A DNA stretch of 64,000 nt from contig NZ_JAFFQA010000010.1 in the NCBI RefSeq assembly GCF_016919065.1, positions 1 to 64,000 on the forward strand. Reading direction: 5' to 3'. The notes below the pieces were generated by a model, which worked only from the letters and a program-made list of their open reading frames with translations, was not told the DNA's origin and made no database searches. This DNA is from Desulfobulbus rhabdoformis (GTDB lineage Bacteria > Desulfobacterota > Desulfobulbia > Desulfobulbales > Desulfobulbaceae). A program made the position numbers and the translations under genes. Below, piece by piece: positions 44,594 to 53,640 of the stretch (positions within the stretch are counted from its first letter, which is position 1; each line of letters starts with the position of its first letter).

Positions 44594-45871
44594 TCATAAC
44601 GAACCATCTGCGAGGTTAGCTGGCAGGGCGTGTTTGACATCATAGATAACAGCGTTTTCACGGCAGAGATGACGGAGTTCTTGTTCTGTGAGTTGCATGA
44701 ATTCATCATGACTGACCGCGAGGATTACCGCATCGTAGCGTTGTTGCGGGAGTTGTTGAATCATGGTCACCTGATAGGTGGTCGCCGCTTCTTCCTGATC
44801 CACCCAGGGATCGTAGACCTCAACCTGCGCACCAAAGGAGTCCAGTTCTTTGATGATATCGATTACGCGGGTATTGCGTAGGTCCGGGCAGTTTTCTTTA
44901 AAGGTCAGCCCCAAAACCAGGATGTGCGAATCTGCGACATGGATGCGGCGCTTGAGCATCAGCTTCACGGTCTCGGAGGCGATATAGCGGCCCATATCAT
45001 CGTTGAGGCGGCGGCCTGCAAGAATCATCTCAGGGTGATAGCCCACTTCCTGAGCTTTATGGGTCAGGTAGTAGGGATCCACACCAATGCAGTGTCCGCC
45101 AACAAGGCCTGGGCGAAAGGGAAGAAAATTCCATTTGGTCCCGGCGGCCTTAAGTACCTCCAGGGTATCGATGCCAAGTTTATTAAAGATGAGCGCCAGC
45201 TCGTTGATGAGGGCAATGTTGACATCACGCTGGGTATTTTCAATGACCTTGGCAGCCTCAGCCACACGCATGGAACTGGCCTTAAAGGTCCCGGCGGTGA
45301 TGACCAGGCCGTAGAGGGCGTTTACAAAATCAGCAACTTCAGGGGTGGAGCCTGAGGTTACCTTGACAATAGTGGGGAGCCGGTGCTGATGATCACCCGG
45401 GTTGATCCGCTCAGGACTGTACCCGGCGAAAAAATCTGTATTAAACCGCAGACCGGAATCACGTTCCAATATCGGGACACAGACTTCTTCTGTTGCTCCT
45501 GGATACACCGTGGACTCATAGATCACCACATCCCCCTGCTTGAGTACCTTTGCAACGGTTTCAGAGGCCTTGACAAGTGGGGTGAAATCAGGGCGCTTGT
45601 TCTCGTCTATGGGGGTGGGAACAGCAACGATAAAAACATTGCATCCCTTGAGGTCTTCGATAGTGCAGCTGTAGGTAAGGTTCCCCGCCTGGGCGAGTTC
45701 TTCTGAAGTCACTTCTCTTGTTACATCAATATGCTGATTCAGCTCCTCTATACGACGCGCTTTGAGATCAAACCCCAGTGTTGGTCGTTTTTTGCTGAAC
45801 TCCACGGCCAGAGGCAGGCCAACATAGCCAAGACCAATGACTCCGATACAAACCTCTTCAAGATTGAGCAT
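44594..45871 (-). CDS. tviB: UDP-sugar 6-dehydrogenase (TviB/WbpO type)
   Basis: Nucleotide-sugar dehydrogenase of 425 residues, most like TviB/WbpO, which oxidise UDP-N-acetylglucosamine or -galactosamine to the uronic acid. N-terminal NAD fold [32 protein letters not shown], catalytic cysteine in [13 protein letters not shown] (about residue 257) and a C-terminal UDP-binding domain [22 protein letters not shown] precedes the ATG. No other surface polysaccharide genes are adjacent. Confidence 0.9.
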   Translation of the reverse strand: MLNLEEVCIGVIGLGYVGLPLAVEFSKKRPTLGFDLKARRIEELNQHIDVTREVTSEELAQAGNLTYSCTIEDLKGCNVFIVAVPTPIDENKRPDFTPLVKASETVAKVLKQGDVVIYESTVYPGATEEVCVPILERDSGLRFNTDFFAGYSPERINPGDHQHRLPTIVKVTSGSTPEVADFVNALYGLVITAGTFKASSMRVAEAAKVIENTQRDVNIALINELALIFNKLGIDTLEVLKAAGTKWNFLPFRPGLVGGHCIGVDPYYLTHKAQEVGYHPEMILAGRRLNDDMGRYIASETVKLMLKRRIHVADSHILVLGLTFKENCPDLRNTRVIDIIKELDSFGAQVEVYDPWVDQEEAATTYQVTMIQQLPQQRYDAVILAVSHDEFMQLTEQELRHLCRENAVIYDVKHALPANLADGSL

Positions 45872-46052
45872 GAATATTCCTTCATTATGAGCAAGTAGAC
45901 AGTAAATTGTTTAGTATCAAAGAAGTATAAAACGAATAACCCTTTGACAAAAGAAGAAAACGAAGAAAGTAACGTCCTGTTTGGGCAAACGTGCTCAAAG
46001 GATCTGGCAAAATGGGAGTGATATGATTTTGCGTGACAAGTGAGGAGGGGGG

Positions 46053-46724
46053 TCAGGCTCCACGCAGTTTTTCTGGCCAGAGCAGGGTGTGGAGTTGGAG
46101 CTGCAAACGGGCACCGAGTTGATGTTTCAGCAAGAGCTCGGCAAGCTCCTCGGGGGGAAACTTTGTAATGACGGGCGAGAAAAGAACCGGTACAAGCCTG
46201 TCAAGTTGGTGGGCGAGGACCTGTTCACGGGCAAAATGGAAATCATCCACCGAGCTCAAGACAAACTTTATCTCATCTCGAGCCCCTCGTTGCTGCCGTT
46301 CACAAAGCACCTGCAGGTTCTCGGCAAGATTGTGGGCAGCCATGCCCGAATCCGGGCATTTTACATCCATGATTATATGCACAGAGTCAGACACTCCACA
46401 GATAGGCAGACTGCCATTAGTTTCAAGCAAAATGGTCCGCTGCTGTTCAATAAGGCTGTGGAGCAAAGGGTAGATCCCCTGCTGGCGCAGGGGCTCGCCA
46501 CCGGTGAATTCAACCATGACCCCTGGGTGCTGGTTGATCCAGTCCAGAATCTCCTCGCACTGCAAAATTTGGGCAGCTTCCTCGTAGGTGTAGCGGGCAT
46601 CACAGTAGGAACAGCGCAGGTTGCATCCCGCCAGGCGGACAAAGAGGCAGGGTAATCCCGCCCAGGTCGACTCCCCCTGAAGAGAGTAAAAAAGCTCAGA
46701 AATTTGGAGCGGTTCACTTGCCAT
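46053..46724 (-). CDS. queE: 7-carboxy-7-deazaguanine synthase
   Basis: Radical SAM enzyme of queuosine synthesis, 223 residues. CNLRCSYCDARYTYEE carries the C-x3-C-x2-C cluster motif of QueE, FTGGEPLRQ and LLETNGSLP are further conserved parts. Upstream FSLQGEST-like LFYSLQGESTWAG is the family start. It overlaps queD by 11 bp, so the two are translated together. Makes CDG from carboxytetrahydropterin. Confidence 0.93.
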   Translation of the reverse strand: MASEPLQISELFYSLQGESTWAGLPCLFVRLAGCNLRCSYCDARYTYEEAAQILQCEEILDWINQHPGVMVEFTGGEPLRQQGIYPLLHSLIEQQRTILLETNGSLPICGVSDSVHIIMDVKCPDSGMAAHNLAENLQVLCERQQRGARDEIKFVLSSVDDFHFAREQVLAHQLDRLVPVLFSPVITKFPPEELAELLLKHQLGARLQLQLHTLLWPEKLRGA

Positions 46725-47082
46725 AATAAATTACACCACTGCTATCCGTTTCCCGAATTTCTACGCTGTAGAGTCCATACCGTTCGGTTTGCAGCTGGGG
46801 TGCAAGTGTGTCAAAGAGGTACATGGCGATATGCTCTGAAGAGGGATTAATTTTTTTAAAGGCTGGATGTTCATTAAGATCACGATGATCCAGTTCGTCC
46901 ACCGCTCCATGAACAATCTTTTTCAAGTCTTTGAAATCAATCCCCATACCGAGGGAATCGAGCTCATGGGCGCGAACGGTCACCTTGACCTTCCAGTTGT
47001 GGCCATGCGGGTTTTCACAGTTACCAGGGTAGGCACGCAGATGATGGCCGCCGGAAAAATGTGTTTTTATGAAGACATCCAT
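46714..47082 (-). CDS. queD: 6-carboxytetrahydropterin synthase
   Basis: 122-residue T-fold enzyme producing carboxytetrahydropterin for queuosine. FSGGHHLRAYPGNCENPHGH holds the zinc histidines and the catalytic cysteine (NCENPHGHN), and DHRDLNEHPAF with PSSEHIAMYL complete the family pattern. AAAGGAGCAATAT precedes the ATG. First gene of a queDE pair. No preQ1 riboswitch was recognised in its leader. Confidence 0.93.
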   Translation of the reverse strand: MDVFIKTHFSGGHHLRAYPGNCENPHGHNWKVKVTVRAHELDSLGMGIDFKDLKKIVHGAVDELDHRDLNEHPAFKKINPSSEHIAMYLFDTLAPQLQTERYGLYSVEIRETDSSGVIYYGK

Positions 47083-47254
47083 ATATTGCTCCTTTACTTA
47101 CAAAACATTGATATCCGTGCCCGCCTGTTGCCGTAAATCTGGCTTGCACCGTCAAGTAGACAAATGGTAAACAGAAATTGTGGCTTGTAAAGCACCTTCC
47201 GCACCTTTAAGCGCCGAAATAATAGAGGCAGGTGCTTGTCGGCTTTCATTTTAC

Positions 47255-47279
47255 CCTGAATAATGCTCACGGATTCAGG
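47255..47279. repeat. family A end-to-end remnant
   Basis: CCTGAAT and ATTCAGG bracket AATGCTCACGG: two family A ends fused with nothing between. It lies between queD and trmN6, divergent genes. Confidence 0.55.
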
Positions 47280-47334
47280 TTTACTTATTATAGTGGAAAA
47301 CCCTTCCTTGTCTGAGATCACCTCACCCCCGGAT

Positions 47335-48075
47335 ATGACCCATGATACCCTGTTTGCCGGAGAACTCCTCTGTTCTCAGCCTGCCCAGGGGTATCGCTTT
47401 TCTCTGGATGCTGTTTTAGCAGCCCAGTTTGTTCATCCCAGTCCGAGTCAACAGGTGCTTGATCTAGGGTGTGGCTGCGGTATTATAGGGCTTATTCTAG
47501 CGTACCGCCTTCCCGAGCTTGCTGTGCATGCTTTGGAGTTGCAACCCGAATTGGCCGACTGCGTCAGGGCCAACATCAGGGCAAATGGCTTTGACTCCCG
47601 TATGCAGCTCTACCAGGCCAGTGTCACCCGAATCCAAACAATACTCAGGCCGGAATCCTATGATCTGGTTGTCTGCAATCCGCCGTATGGCAGCCCTGGT
47701 GGCGGACGTATCAACAAGGATAACCAGGCGGCCACGGCCAGGCATGAACTCAGCGGTTCGCTGGATGATTTTATCAAAGGGGCTGCCTATGCGGTTAAAA
47801 ATAGGGGCAAGGTCGTCTTTGTCTACCCGGCACGCCGAGGGGCTGGACTGCTTCAGAATTTGATGCAGCGGCGCTTGATGCCCAAAAGAATGCAGCCCAT
47901 TTACTCCTATCCCGAGGCTGAGACAGCCCGGTTGCTTGTGGTAGAGGCGGTTAAGAATGGAGGCGAGCAGTTTGATCTGCTTGCTCCATTGTACATTTAT
48001 ACCCAAAAAAACGGAGAGTATACCAAGGCAATGAACAATCTCTACGAGGTGAATAGTTCGTGCTCGCCAAAGTGA
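47335..48075 (+). CDS. trmN6: tRNA1(Val) adenine-37 N6-methyltransferase
   Basis: SAM-dependent methyltransferase of the YfiC/TrmN6 group, 246 residues. SAM motif VLDLGCGCGIIGLIL (about 41-55) and the catalytic NPPYG in LVVCNPPYGSPGG (about 112-124). Start ATG 47335 (MTHDTLFAGELLCSQPAQG) matches the family opening; the frame runs to 47263 upstream. The stop overlaps the yifB-like gene by 16 bp. N6-adenine tRNA target is inferred from family. Confidence 0.85.
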   Translation: MTHDTLFAGELLCSQPAQGYRFSLDAVLAAQFVHPSPSQQVLDLGCGCGIIGLILAYRLPELAVHALELQPELADCVRANIRANGFDSRMQLYQASVTRIQTILRPESYDLVVCNPPYGSPGGGRINKDNQAATARHELSGSLDDFIKGAAYAVKNRGKVVFVYPARRGAGLLQNLMQRRLMPKRMQPIYSYPEAETARLLVVEAVKNGGEQFDLLAPLYIYTQKNGEYTKAMNNLYEVNSSCSPK

Positions 48076-49589
48076 ACAGCTGCGCAGTCAGCGGTGTGGA
48101 TGGATTACCCGTGCAAGTTGAGGTGGACCTGGCCCAGGGGCTCCCTTCATTTTCTACAGTCGGCCTGCCTGAAGGGGCTGTCCGGGAAGCCAAGGATCGG
48201 GTACGTGCTGCCATTAAAAACGGTGGCTACGAGTTTCCACAGCGGCGGATCACGGTTAATTTGGCACCAGCCGCAGTCAAAAAGGAAGGAACAGCGTACG
48301 ACCTGCCCATCGCCCTAGGTATACTCACGGCAAATGGTCTGCTTCCTGAAAGTGAACTGGCAAAGACTGCGATCGTCGGTGAGTTGAGCCTTGATGGAAG
48401 TGTCAAGCCGGTCCCTGGTGTTTTACCAATGGTTATGGCGGCACTTGCCCATGGTGCAACCCGTTTCCTCGTCCCCCAGGCAAACCTGGAGGAGGCGGCT
48501 GTTGTTCAGGGCATAGCAACCTACGGTATCACGCACTTGCATCAGGCTGTGGATTTCCTGGCCGGTCGCAGCGTTCTGGAGCCCCGTACCCTTGAGCCAA
48601 ACCAGCTATTTCATGATGAAGGAGCCTATGAGGTTGATTTTAGTGAAGTAAAAGGCCAGGATACAGTAAAACGGGCCATGGAAATAGCTGCTGCGGGTGG
48701 GCACAACCTCCTGCTCTGTGGTGTTCCCGGAACAGGTAAGACCATGATGGCGCGCCGCCTGCCCTCGATCATGCCCGATCTCAGCTTTGAAGAAGCCATT
48801 GAGACAACCAAAGTTTTTTCCATAGCCGGATTACTGCCCGAGCAAACCCCTCTCTTGGTGACCAGACCGTTTAGATCGCCCCATCATACGGTTTCCGATG
48901 CCGGGCTGATCGGTGGTGGACAGGTGCCACGCCCAGGAGAAGTCTCGTTGGCCCATAACGGTGTTCTTTTTCTTGATGAGCTTCCGGAGTTTAAAAAACA
49001 TGTCCTGGAGGTGCTGCGTCAACCGCTCGAAGACGGCACCGTCACCATTGCCCGAGCAGCAACCACCTTGAGCTTTCCGGCTCGATTCACTTTGGTCGCT
49101 GCAATGAATCCTTGTCCTTGCGGCTATTTAGGGGATCAGGTCCGTCCCTGTAGCTGCACGCCGTTGCAGGTGCAACGCTACCGGAGTCGCATCTCCGGCC
49201 CTTTACTGGATCGTATTGATATGCATTTGGAAGTACCTGCTGTTCCGGTGCAGGATCTGCTTGGGCAGCCCCGTGGCGAATCCTCGCAGACTATACGCAG
49301 CCGGGTGAATCAGGCACGTATGCTCCAGCGGCAACGGTTTGCCCCTGTCACTCAGTTACATTGCAACGGCCAGATGCGAGCCAAGGAGGTAAAAACGTTT
49401 TGCCAACTTGATCGTGACTCAGCTAACCTGTTGCATACCTCCATCAGTCGTCTGGGGCTTTCCGCCCGAGCCTATCACCGCATTTTGAAAATAGCCCGCA
49501 CCATTGCCGATCTTGATGACTCTGAACACATTCAATTTCCACACCTTGCTGAGGCCATTCAGTATAGACGCAGCCAGTTCGATCTATAA
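48060..49589 (+). CDS. comM: YifB/ComM-family AAA+ ATPase
   Basis: 509 residues. N-terminal Lon-protease-like domain (VNSCAVSGVDGLPVQVEVDL, GAVREAKDRVRAA), AAA+ Mg-chelatase-like core with P-loop GVPGTGKTMMARRLPS near 221-236, Walker B VLFLDELPEF, and a C-terminal domain ending HIQFPHLAEAIQYR. ComM-type helicase promotes branch migration during natural transformation in known cases. GTG start 48060 overlaps the trmN6 end. Cysteine pair CPCGYLGDQVRPCSC is the family zinc-like motif. Confidence 0.92.
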   Translation: MLAKVNSCAVSGVDGLPVQVEVDLAQGLPSFSTVGLPEGAVREAKDRVRAAIKNGGYEFPQRRITVNLAPAAVKKEGTAYDLPIALGILTANGLLPESELAKTAIVGELSLDGSVKPVPGVLPMVMAALAHGATRFLVPQANLEEAAVVQGIATYGITHLHQAVDFLAGRSVLEPRTLEPNQLFHDEGAYEVDFSEVKGQDTVKRAMEIAAAGGHNLLLCGVPGTGKTMMARRLPSIMPDLSFEEAIETTKVFSIAGLLPEQTPLLVTRPFRSPHHTVSDAGLIGGGQVPRPGEVSLAHNGVLFLDELPEFKKHVLEVLRQPLEDGTVTIARAATTLSFPARFTLVAAMNPCPCGYLGDQVRPCSCTPLQVQRYRSRISGPLLDRIDMHLEVPAVPVQDLLGQPRGESSQTIRSRVNQARMLQRQRFAPVTQLHCNGQMRAKEVKTFCQLDRDSANLLHTSISRLGLSARAYHRILKIARTIADLDDSEHIQFPHLAEAIQYRRSQFDL

Positions 49590-49896
49590 CCTGCATTTGT
49601 GTGCACTCATCAGCATCCTTGATCAGGGGGTGGTATCATTTGTACCCGTTTGATAAAAATGTCGCCTCTTGTTTCATTTTTGTCGCTTTTCCTCTGTTTT
49701 TTTCGCAAGGGCTGTTTGGGAGGAAAATAATTTTTACAACCTGCAAGATCCTGTAGTTCAGCCTGTCTTTATCTCTGCCTGGCCGTGACTCTCTTCTTTT
49801 GGCATGCTTGCTGCTTTACAAAAATTGTTTTTTTTCGTATTTCGTTATCCGAAAAATGAATAACGGGTAAATGGTAACGAGGAAAAGGAATCACAA
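49590..49896. other. intergenic region before modE
   Basis: 307 bp, T-rich, no gene seen. It carries the inverted repeat at 49843-49865 that is a candidate ModE operator. Confidence 0.5.
49843..49865. promoter_or_regulatory. candidate ModE operator
   Basis: CGTTAT, 11 bp, ATAACG: a perfect 6-bp inverted repeat 31 bp before the modE start codon. ModE boxes of proteobacteria have the general shape CGnTAT...ATAnCG, so this is a plausible autoregulatory site. Confidence 0.6.
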
Positions 49897-50706
49897 ATGA
49901 GGAAGAAAAAGGTACCCGCGTCTCCAGAGGCAATGTTTTTGCAACACATGATCGGCGGCTCTGAAGAAAAAAATCCAGTGGTCGCCCTGCTCGAGGAAGT
50001 TGAATCCTGTGGATCGATCAACCAGGCAGCGAAGAGTGTGGGCATGAGCTACAAGGCCGCCTGGGAACGAATTGAGACCATCAATAATATCAGTCCGCAG
50101 CCGTTAATCACCCGTCAGGTCGGTGGAAGTGGTGGGGGAGGGACGGTTCTAACCGAAGCAGGGTATGAATTTTTAAAAAAATCCAACCTGCTGCAACGAG
50201 AATTCAACAGCTTCCTGAGTTTTTTCTACTATCACCCTGAAGAAGCCTTCACCACCTTGAAAACGCTGCGGAGAATTGAAATGAAAATCAGTGCGAGAAA
50301 TGTCTGGCTCGGCACCGTTGCTCAGATTGAGCGTGGAGCTGTCAACAGCGTTGTCACTCTGAACCTGCGAGGAAAAGATCAGATAGTCTCAGTAATCACC
50401 GAAAATTCAGTGCTACGGCTTGGCCTTGAAATTGGTTCGGAGGCCCTGGCTATTGTCAAGGCACCTTCTGTTATGCTTTCCCCTGAGGTCGATCCAAAGA
50501 AAATATCAGCCCGTAACATTCTCAGCGGGACCATTTCGCGCATTGTCGCAGGAGTGGTCAACGATGAGGTGACCATAGATCTCAGTGGCGGCAATACCGT
50601 GACCTCAATCTTGACCTCAGAGAGTGTGCGTCGAATTGGGCTGAAAGAGGGGATGTCCATTAATGCCGTCATCAAGGCTTCAGACGTATTGTTGGCCGTC
50701 GCCTAA
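49897..50706 (+). CDS. modE: molybdate-responsive regulator ModE
   Basis: 269 residues: winged helix-turn-helix of LysR-like type (SINQAAKSVGMSYKAAWERI, about 46-65) followed by two Mop/TOBE molybdate-binding domains with the repeat starts ISARNVWLGTVAQIERGAVN and ISARNILSGTISRIVAGVVN. GAGG(AAAAGG) upstream of ATG. Located 84 bp before modA on the same strand; it would repress modABC when molybdate is bound. Sulfate reducers need Mo or W for formate dehydrogenases. Confidence 0.94.
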   Translation: MRKKKVPASPEAMFLQHMIGGSEEKNPVVALLEEVESCGSINQAAKSVGMSYKAAWERIETINNISPQPLITRQVGGSGGGGTVLTEAGYEFLKKSNLLQREFNSFLSFFYYHPEEAFTTLKTLRRIEMKISARNVWLGTVAQIERGAVNSVVTLNLRGKDQIVSVITENSVLRLGLEIGSEALAIVKAPSVMLSPEVDPKKISARNILSGTISRIVAGVVNDEVTIDLSGGNTVTSILTSESVRRIGLKEGMSINAVIKASDVLLAVA

Positions 50707-50746
50707 AGGGCGCGTACTTGACTTGAAAACGATGTAACCATGAAGT

Positions 50747-50767
50747 TGTTTCAAATTCCTTGAAACA
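50747..50767. promoter_or_regulatory. perfect inverted repeat before modA
   Basis: TGTTTCAA, ATTCC, TTGAAACA: eight perfect pairs, 23 bp before the modA ATG. No T-run follows, so an operator or leader hairpin is more likely than a terminator. It does not look like the CGTTAT...ATAACG box before modE. Confidence 0.5.
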
Positions 50768-50790
50768 GTTAACCTCAAGAGGAAAACACG

Positions 50791-51549
50791 ATGAAATCAC
50801 TTGCTAAAATTTGTACAGGCCTTCTGCTGGGCTTTGTCGTTCTCATTGCTTCTGCTCAGGCCGGTGAAACTGTGCGACTCTCCGTCGCAGCCAGTATGAC
50901 CAATGTCATGAAAGACGTTATTGCCCTCTATGCTGCAAAGGGAACGGATACCGTTATTCCCAACTTTGGGCCATCTGGTGGGTTGGCCAAGCAGATTAAC
51001 CAGGGGGCTCCAGCCGATGTGTATATATCGGCCAATCAGAAATGGATGAATTTTCTACGTGATCAGGAGATGATCGATGCTAAAAGCGAGGTGATCCTGG
51101 CAAATAATACCCTTGTTTTTGTTGGCACACCCAACCCCGCCGTGACCAAGATGGACGATATTTTGCAGCTGGAAAAGATCGCCATTGGTAGCCCTAAAAG
51201 TGTTCCTGCTGGTGAATACGCGGCCCAGGCCATGACAAAGGCAGGTATCTATGCAACCATGCAGGAAAAAAATAAATTGGCTCTGGCAAAGGATGTGCGT
51301 CAGGCGCTGGCGTACGCGGATCGTGGAGAAACCGCAGGGGCCTTTGTCTATAAGACAGATGCGCTGCTGGCTACCCAGGCCAGTATTCTTTTTGAGGTAC
51401 CCCAGGAGCTGTATAAAACTGTAAGCTATCCCCTTGCCTTGACCAAAACCGGTGCAAACAATGCGGCGGCCAAGGCCTTTTATGAATTTCTCCGTTCTCC
51501 CGAAGCTGTTGCCGTACTGGAGAAGTACGGGTTTAGCCCGGCCAAGTAA
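50791..51549 (+). CDS. modA: molybdate-binding periplasmic protein
   Basis: 252 residues with signal peptide (ICTGLLLGFVVLIASAQA). Oxyanion-binding residues in LSVAASMTNVMKDV and FGPSGGLAKQINQGAPADVY, plus VFVGTPNPAV, match ModA. AGAGG lies 7 bp before ATG. Feeds the ModBC transporter coded next. Confidence 0.94.
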   Translation: MKSLAKICTGLLLGFVVLIASAQAGETVRLSVAASMTNVMKDVIALYAAKGTDTVIPNFGPSGGLAKQINQGAPADVYISANQKWMNFLRDQEMIDAKSEVILANNTLVFVGTPNPAVTKMDDILQLEKIAIGSPKSVPAGEYAAQAMTKAGIYATMQEKNKLALAKDVRQALAYADRGETAGAFVYKTDALLATQASILFEVPQELYKTVSYPLALTKTGANNAAAKAFYEFLRSPEAVAVLEKYGFSPAK

Positions 51550-51603
51550 CTGCTCCCAAAAACTCGAGCGCTCTTTACAGAGCGCTTTTCTCCAGGTCGT
51601 TTT

Positions 51604-52284
51604 ATGGCATTTTTACAACCCTCGGATCTTGATGCGATCCTTCTTTCGTTCAAGGTGGCCTGTTCGGCCACCTTGCTGGCAACACCGCTTGGCATAGGTA
51701 TTTCGTATCTGCTTGTGCATACAAAAATTCCGGGAAAGACCCTGATTGAGGGAATCATCAATCTACCCCTGGTCTTGCCGCCTGTTGTTGTTGGTTACCT
51801 GCTTCTTCTTCTGTTTGGCCGCAAGGGATTCATCGGTTCCTGGCTCAGTCATCTGGATATTCAAATAATATTTACCCTGACCGGTGCGATTATTGCCTCG
51901 GCTGTGGTCGGTTTCCCACTGCTGGTTCGCTCAATTCGCCTCGGTATGGAGTCTGTTGATTCTTCGTATCGTGAAGCCGCCCGCACCCTCGGTGCCAGTG
52001 GCTGGGATGCTTTTTTTACCATTACCCTGCCGCTGTCTGGCAGAGCTGTCTTTGCTGGCATGACCCTGATGTTTGCCCGAAGTCTTGGAGAGTTTGGTGC
52101 CACCATTATTCTTGCCGGAAACATTCCCGGAGTGACACAGACTATTCCCCTGGCGATCTATGAATACACCAGTACCCCAGGTGGGGATAAAATGGCGCTT
52201 TCCCTGTGCCTGGTTTCCATCCTCCTCTCTTTTCTGGTGCTTCTCGCTAACTCCCTGGCCAATAAATCCATAAAAAGGAAGTAA
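51604..52284 (+). CDS. modB: molybdate ABC transporter permease
   Basis: 226-residue membrane protein with five to six helices. The EAA loop EAARTLGASGWDAFFTITLP (about 121-140) contacts ModC. Family end YTSTPGGDKMALSLCLV matches ModB. It follows modA after 54 bp and overlaps the modC leader closely (2 bp gap). Confidence 0.94.
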   Translation: MAFLQPSDLDAILLSFKVACSATLLATPLGIGISYLLVHTKIPGKTLIEGIINLPLVLPPVVVGYLLLLLFGRKGFIGSWLSHLDIQIIFTLTGAIIASAVVGFPLLVRSIRLGMESVDSSYREAARTLGASGWDAFFTITLPLSGRAVFAGMTLMFARSLGEFGATIILAGNIPGVTQTIPLAIYEYTSTPGGDKMALSLCLVSILLSFLVLLANSLANKSIKRK

Positions 52285-52286
52285 CA

Positions 52287-53342
52287 ATGCAACTTGATAT
52301 ACATGTGGAGAAGCGCCAGGGGGAGTTTGATTTTCAGGCAAATTTTCACCTTGATGGCAACCGCATAGGTCTGTTTGGTCCTTCAGGCAGCGGGAAGTCC
52401 ACCCTGATGCACTTGCTTGCTGGTCTGCGCAAACCCGATAGCGGCTCCATCTGTCTGAACGATACTGTGCTGTTTGATAGCGCTTCCAAAGTGAATCTGC
52501 CCCCGGATAAAAGACGGGTCGGAGTTGTCTTTCAGCATTCCCACCTCTTTCCGCATATGTCGGTGCGAAAGAACCTGTTTTATGGTTTGAAGAGAACTCC
52601 GGAACGCGAGCGACAGATAGATGCTGATGCGATTATCGAAGTCCTCAACTTGGAGCCCCTGCTTGATCGTGGGGTTAATCTGCTTTCCGGTGGTGAGCGC
52701 CAGAGGGTGGCACTCGGGAGAACCGTGCTTACCTGTCCTCGTCTTATCTTGATGGATGAGCCCTTAACCGGGTTGGATGAAGACCTGAAATTTCAAATCA
52801 TTCCGTACCTGACCAGGGTTTTCAGCCAATTTAATATTCCTCTGGTCTTTATTTCCCATTCTCTGGTTGAGATGCGGCTTATGACCGAGCAGGTGCTTCT
52901 GGTTGAAGAAGGATGCGTGGAAAAAAGCATGACTTCTGAAGCGCTGGCGCAGAAGATTTGGGGGGCGTCAAGGCAAGGATATGCCAATCTGATTACTTTA
53001 GGAAGGCCCAGAGCCCATGGGGATCTTTGGGCCTATACCTGGGGCGAGCAGGAGCTAATCCTTACGGAGTGTGGTGAAAACGAAGAAAATGTCTTTGAAC
53101 TCGACGCTCGGGAAATTCTTCTGTTTAAGCGCCATCCAGAGGCAACCTCTGCACGGAATTTACTGCCCTGTACGGTGCGTAAAATGTTCACCGTGGGCAA
53201 TCGGGTGCGCCTGGAACTAGGCTCTGGTTCAGAAACACTGATTGCCCAGATTGTTCCTGAATCGGTCCGCGAGCTTGAAATCGAAGAGGGCAGGGAGGTC
53301 GTGGCGGTGATAAAGGCCTCGGCCTTCTCGCGTTTACTTTAG
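52287..53342 (+). CDS. modC: molybdate ABC transporter ATP-binding protein
   Basis: 351 residues. Walker A GPSGSGKST (about 32-40), signature LSGGERQRVALGR, Walker B LILMDEPLTGLD, switch His in VFISHS; then a C-terminal TOBE domain (LPCTVRKMFTVGNRVRLELG). AAGGAAG precedes ATG. Its TAG stop is formed with the first two bases of a family B repeat end, which raises the question whether a few residues of the original end were lost. Confidence 0.94.
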   Translation: MQLDIHVEKRQGEFDFQANFHLDGNRIGLFGPSGSGKSTLMHLLAGLRKPDSGSICLNDTVLFDSASKVNLPPDKRRVGVVFQHSHLFPHMSVRKNLFYGLKRTPERERQIDADAIIEVLNLEPLLDRGVNLLSGGERQRVALGRTVLTCPRLILMDEPLTGLDEDLKFQIIPYLTRVFSQFNIPLVFISHSLVEMRLMTEQVLLVEEGCVEKSMTSEALAQKIWGASRQGYANLITLGRPRAHGDLWAYTWGEQELILTECGENEENVFELDAREILLFKRHPEATSARNLLPCTVRKMFTVGNRVRLELGSGSETLIAQIVPESVRELEIEEGREVVAVIKASAFSRLL

Positions 53343-53416
53343 TGTGTCTTGAATAATTAGATTTTTCTGCCAATCTCGCGGAGTCTGGCGCTTACCTCGT
53401 CATGCTTAAAATTTTA
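53341..53416. repeat. family B element end joined to an IS1595 relic
   Basis: AGTGTGTCTTGAATAATTAG, CTGCCAATCTCGCGGAGTCT, GGCGCTTACCTCGTCATG, then AAAATTTTAT. The 75 bp match the first part of the copy at 44330-44407. At AAAATTTTAT the match stops and sequence coding for the C-terminus of a transposase follows without gap. Confidence 0.85.
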
Positions 53417-53638
53417 TTTGATTACCATCGAGCCTCAGCCGGCTTAAGCAAGCGCTGAGGAATCGGAGGGGGGGTAATGCTACCGATGCCAGTTGTTCTA
53501 CCATGGCGGCTAACCGGAAACGTCGATTGAATCGGTAGCAAAATTCTGCCAAGTAACGTGGAAGATGCCTATCGCTCAGGGGGTGGTAGGTTCCTCGAAG
53601 AGCATTTTTGATATTGCCTAAGACAATATTGAGCCACC
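53406..53638 (-). pseudogene. IS1595-family transposase, 3' fragment
   Basis: Minus-strand reading WLNIVLGNIKNALRGTYHPL, HLPRYLAEFCYRFNRRF, RLAAMVEQLA is the typical C-terminal part of ISXO2-like DDE transposases (IS1595 family). About 77 codons remain in one frame, ending at TAA 53406-53408. The N-terminal two thirds, including the catalytic core, are absent; at 53640 it abuts an rhs fragment. The stop codon lies in the family B repeat. Confidence 0.85.
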
Positions 53639-53640
53639 TG

